64,000 bases of DNA from NCBI GenBank assembly GCA_029339195.1, contig JAPTJF010000045.1, forward strand, positions 62,001 to 126,000. Reading direction: 5' to 3'. A program made the translations under genes and the position numbers. This DNA is from Micractinium sp. NFX-FRZ (Eukaryota > Chlorophyta > Trebouxiophyceae > Chlorellales > Chlorellaceae). How positions within the stretch are numbered: the stretch's first letter is position 1; every line of letters starts with the position of its first letter. The notes beneath the pieces are model-generated. The model had not been told where the DNA came from. It was given only the letters and a program-made list of their open reading frames with translations, and did not search any database. Positions 60,905 through 64,000 of this stretch are shown here, one piece after another.

Positions 60905-61678
60905 GTCTTGCTGCCTGCCCTCACTCTGCCTGCCTTCACGCTGCCCTCTACATACCACCGGCACTCTCATCCCTTGCCGACTTAAATTTATGACCTTGCA
61001 GTCGTGGCTGAGCTGGATGAGCGGCTGAGGGAGTATGAGGCAGGCCAGCCCGCAGCCGCGCCTGCTCAGCAAGACCCTATGGCGCCGGCACAGCCGGGCA
61101 GCAGCCGCCAGCACAGCGGCACCTGCAGCTGCTGCGGCGGCGATGCCGGCAGCGCACATCCGGATGCTCACCGGCTTGCGCAAGCCTCGGCATCTCAGCC
61201 AGATGGCAGGCAGGTACCACAGCAGCAGCAGCAGCAGCAGCAGCCTGAAGGGGATCCCTCCACCTGGCGTGTGGGGCAGCTGAAGGCGTTCCTGGCGGCA
61301 CGGCGTGTGGACTGCCGGCGCTGCCTCGAGAAGGGGCAGCTTGTGGAGCTGTGCCGCGGGGAGCTGGCAGCGGGGCCTGCAGGGGGGGCATCAGCAGAGG
61401 CACATGCACCATCAACGTCACGGCCAGCAGCAGCAGCAGCTGCTGCAGGTGCAGGCGCAGAGGCTGACATGCACTTGCCAGGCATCGAAACAGCAGCGGG
61501 CACCTCGAGCGGCGCTGGCGGCAGCAGCCCCACCAAGTGTTGCACAGAGTGCGGCGCCACGCAGCGAGTGGAGGGTGGCAAGCTGCTTCGATGCTCGGGG
61601 TGCCGCGCCAGGTGGTACTGCTCGGCTGCCTGCCAGCTCAAGGCGTGGCCCAGGCACCGCAAGGAGTGTGGCAAGTGA
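59192..61678 (+). CDS. MYND-type zinc-finger protein
   Basis: Exons 59192-59313, 59438-59548, 59700-59825, 60091-60257, 60592-60759 and 61002-61678 join in frame to 456 aa. The N-terminal half is all-helical and unrecognised (MGDHGGIPVPPGDRRSDVAQ; FLRDWVHLPTEEFAASCAAF; RQVGVPRPDLRTTAMLGPTG). A polyQ run is followed by a SAP-like segment (TWRVGQLKAFLAARRVDCRR, CLEKGQLVELCRGEL). The C-terminus is a complete MYND finger: CCTECGATQRV, LLRCSGCRARWYCSAACQLK and WPRHRKECGK, with the C-C/C-C/C-C/H-C ligands. MYND fingers bind proline-rich partners; this protein's process is unknown. Strong GTAAGA donor after exon 1 and in-frame joining support the start. Confidence 0.82.
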
Positions 61679-62294
61679 GCGCGCCCCAGGTGCCTGCCGC
61701 TTCTGGGGGCACGGCAATGGGTGCCCTGCTGCTCAGCCTCACTTGTCGTCCATGGCAGGGCGTGTGAGAGGTGTAAGCAGGATAGAGAACTTCACAACAG
61801 AGAGGGGAAGACTGGCCAGGGTAGAGCAGGGGAAGAGGAGCAGTCAGTGCGCTGGTGTGCCTGGAACCGCTGCAATCCGTGTGGCTGCAGCTGGCTGCAC
61901 ATGCCGCATTGGCTGCGGCTGACCGTGCAAGTCAAGTGGCCGTGGCTAGCTGGGACTGCTGCTATAGATGGCACTACTATGGACGTGGAATTAGGTACAT
62001 AGCCTGCCAGGAACCATCCAGTGGGTTGCTGTCCCCTGCCTATGGCTGGGGAGGCGAGTGAGATGGCAGGGGCAAGAGGCGGGACGGGATGGCGGCGGCA
62101 TTAGGCGGCTAGCTGAAGCCGGCTAGCTGCCAGGCTGGAGAGTACCACCCCTGCCTTCCTAGCCTAATCTTGCCTGTCGACAATCCATCGCAAGTCAGGG
62201 GGCTGCTCAAATTTGCCCAGCGGCTGCCGATCTCTTGTTGGAACGATGGCCTGCTCCGCGTGAACTTTGGCAGGACGGGTTTCGGCAGGCAGCC
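61679..62294. other. Intergenic between MYND gene and next gene
   Basis: 3' UTR of the MYND gene and upstream region of the next. No gene or recognised element. Confidence 0.6.
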
Positions 62295-64000
62295 ATGGCG
62301 GCGCAGCAACTGGCCGTCGAGAGGAGGGCGCTCCTCAAGTACCTGCTGCAGGTGGGCGGGGCGCGAGGGCAGGGGGGGTAGGTGGGCTGTGGGTGCGCAG
62401 CGGCCCGCAACAAAGACAGACATCCACTATTATCCAGCTAATGTTTCAGAAAGCGTCTCCCGGAGGCTTGGCCTGCAGCTCAGTGCCACTGCCGCCGCCG
62501 CCCGCCCACCCGCCGCCGCCACCGCCCGCCTGCGTCGCCCCTGCCCGCCGCAGGACCTGCAAGCGCGGGGCACAGAGGTGCTGCTTCCTGTAGGCTGCTC
62601 CGATTATGACGAGTGGCTGCTGGATGCGCTGTCAGTTGACCGCCTGCTCAAGCAGCTGCGTGCGGGTGCTAAGAAGCTCGACCTCATCAATGCCTGCACC
62701 AGCGGTTCCATTGGCGGCAGCAGCCTAGCGGCTGCAGCCCGCCGGGAGTCAATGGCCACGCCTCCCAGGGGAGCTTCCTCTCAGCTGGAGGACCCAGAGG
62801 TGGTTGACTTCCGCCGCCTGGTGTCCGGCACCGGCACGCCCATCAGCGGCGGCGCGGTGGCGGCGGCAGCGGTGGGTGCTGACGAGGCGGAGGACGAGGC
62901 GGATTCGGGCATCCCACGCCTGCGTCTCAAATCCCTGCATGTTGGTGCGTGGGCGGAGCTGGCGGAACAGTTGCGTGGGGTCGCAGAGTGGGGATCAGGC
63001 CTGCTGCTGCCTGCCTTTGCTGGCTGCTGCTGCGGTTTGACTGCGCATGCTGGGAGGCATGGCAACAGCCCCTTTCTGTTGGAAGCACGGTTGCGCCAGG
63101 GTGCCCCTGGGCCCGGCGGCCCTGCTGCTGGCCGCCTGCCACAAACATTGCGCGTATTCCACCCCAACCTGAGCTGCCCTGCAGAGTGCCAACCTCAAAC
63201 GAGTGCCCTTTTGTCTGTCTGTCTGTGTATATCCGTGCAGGCCTGGCTGAGTACCAGCTCAAGGAGCTGGCCTACGCCATCTTCCTCTCCTGCGGCGGCT
63301 CCGCCGCCTCTCGCAGCCTGCTGGCCTCGCTGCGCGCCTCGCTGGAGCTGCCAGAGGCGCGGGCGGAGGAGCTGGCGCGTATCACGGCGCTGGTGGGGCG
63401 CCACCCGGGCGCCACCAGCCTGGCCAACCTGCAGATGCACGTCAGGCTGCTGCAGGTGGGTGGGTGCTGGGGAGGGTGTGGGTGGTGCAACTTGCAGGGG
63501 GTGGCCAGCAGCGGGAGGCGGTGCTGTGCTGGCCAGCCGGCAGATGCACGCGTCAAGCTGCTGCAGGTGTGGTGGCAGTGCCGTGGTGTGTGCTGCTGCT
63601 GCTGCTGCTGCGTCGCGGTGCCCCTTCCTCTCCTGCTGCCTCTCGTAGGCCCCCTTGACCTATTTTGCTTGCTTGCTTGCTTGTGCCTGGTGCCACCCAC
63701 ACTCCCGCAGATTGTGCGCCCCACAGCGTTTGACAACTTCCGGAACTTTGTGAAATGGCGGGACACAGTGACCTCGGTGGTGTGGCTGGTGCTCAGCCAG
63801 GCGGCCCGCGACACCTGGCTGACAACGCCACGCGGCTCGCCGGCAGCGGCGGTTGCTGGAGAGGCGAATGGGGGCGGTGCGGGGGCATCGGCGCGCGCGC
63901 TGCTGGCTCGGCTGAAGGGAGGGCTGCGGCGGCTGGATGTTCGCGCGGTGAGTGGCTGGCAAGGGGCTTGGGCTGGCCTGTGGGTTGAGCATGCTTGTGC
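62295..64000 (+). CDS. Helical protein, possibly MUN/DUF810 (PATROL1-like) family; 3' part beyond window
   Basis: Exons 62295-62351 (MAAQQLAVERRALLKYLLQ), 62554-62944, 63241-63455 and 63711-63947 join in frame, about 300 residues so far; the gene continues past 64000. Seen: DLQARGTEVLLPVGCSDYDE, a low-complexity acidic/Ala loop, then GLAEYQLKELAYAIFLSCGG, which resembles the L-R/K-E-T/L-A-Y-E-I-x-L-x-C-x-G segment at the start of plant DUF810/MUN proteins involved in membrane trafficking, and FDNFRNFVKWRDTVTSVVWL. The family call rests on this short resemblance and is tentative. The ATG at 62295 starts the helical N-terminus. Confidence 0.55.
63421..63575 (+). repeat. Exon-end/donor duplicated into intron
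   Basis: GCAGATGCACGTCAGGCTGC + TGCAGGTGGG (63421-63470, real exon end) is repeated as GCAGATGCACGCGTCAAGCTG + CTGCAGGTGTGG at 63529-63575. Confidence 0.85.

Overview
The window is nuclear DNA of a green alga, most likely a Chlorella-like trebouxiophyte. The reasons are very GC-rich coding sequence with strong G/C third-position bias, many short exons with GT-AG introns, proteins rich in Ala/Gln/Pro tracts, Ser-Pro-Pro cell-wall-type repeats, TGTAA polyadenylation signals, a CCCTAAA-type telomeric motif and plant-type housekeeping proteins. Genes were reconstructed by hand from splice sites and reading frame; for most models every exon length and phase was checked to join in frame.

Layout, left to right: (1) <1-4603 (-) serine hydroxymethyltransferase, 3' end outside the window; (2) 5075-8146 (+) RCL1-type 18S rRNA-processing protein; (3) 8817-13327 (-) a secreted papain-type cysteine protease fused through a proline-rich linker to an MRH-lectin-like domain; (4) ~13472-14460 (-) a doubtful Cys-rich gene; (5) 14683-19584 (+) a Nudix hydrolase with long low-complexity N- and C-terminal extensions; (6) 20221-21861 and 22492-26426 (-) two tandem paralogous single-pass membrane proteins, the second with a very long extensin-like linker and a SINE inserted in its coding sequence; (7) 27488-28374 (-) a START/SRPBCC-fold protein; (8) 29043-35112 (-) a secreted Cys-rich protein made of 13 one-exon modules; (9) 36656-37827 (-) a divergent histone H3, probably the centromeric variant CenH3; (10) 38423-56700 (+) RAD50 in about 50 exons; (11) 57415-~58690 (-) an ankyrin-RING protein whose frame is broken; (12) 59192-61678 (+) a MYND zinc-finger protein; (13) 62295->64000 (+) the start of a gene that may belong to the plant MUN/DUF810 (PATROL1-like) family.

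The genes do not form a pathway. Two head-to-head pairs share short intergenic regions: SHMT/RCL1, and CenH3/RAD50, both chromosome-biology genes. The most unusual structure is at the DNA level. First, two tRNA-headed SINEs with perfect target-site duplications share one 3' tail; one of them sits antisense inside an exon and appears to have created a splice-competent intron. Second, in many genes the segment spanning an exon-intron boundary is copied once or more into the neighbouring intron, leaving decoy splice sites and pseudo-exons. Third, several frame breaks (protease exon 1, ankyrin-RING gene), two of them at homopolymers, look like either assembly indels or real lesions.
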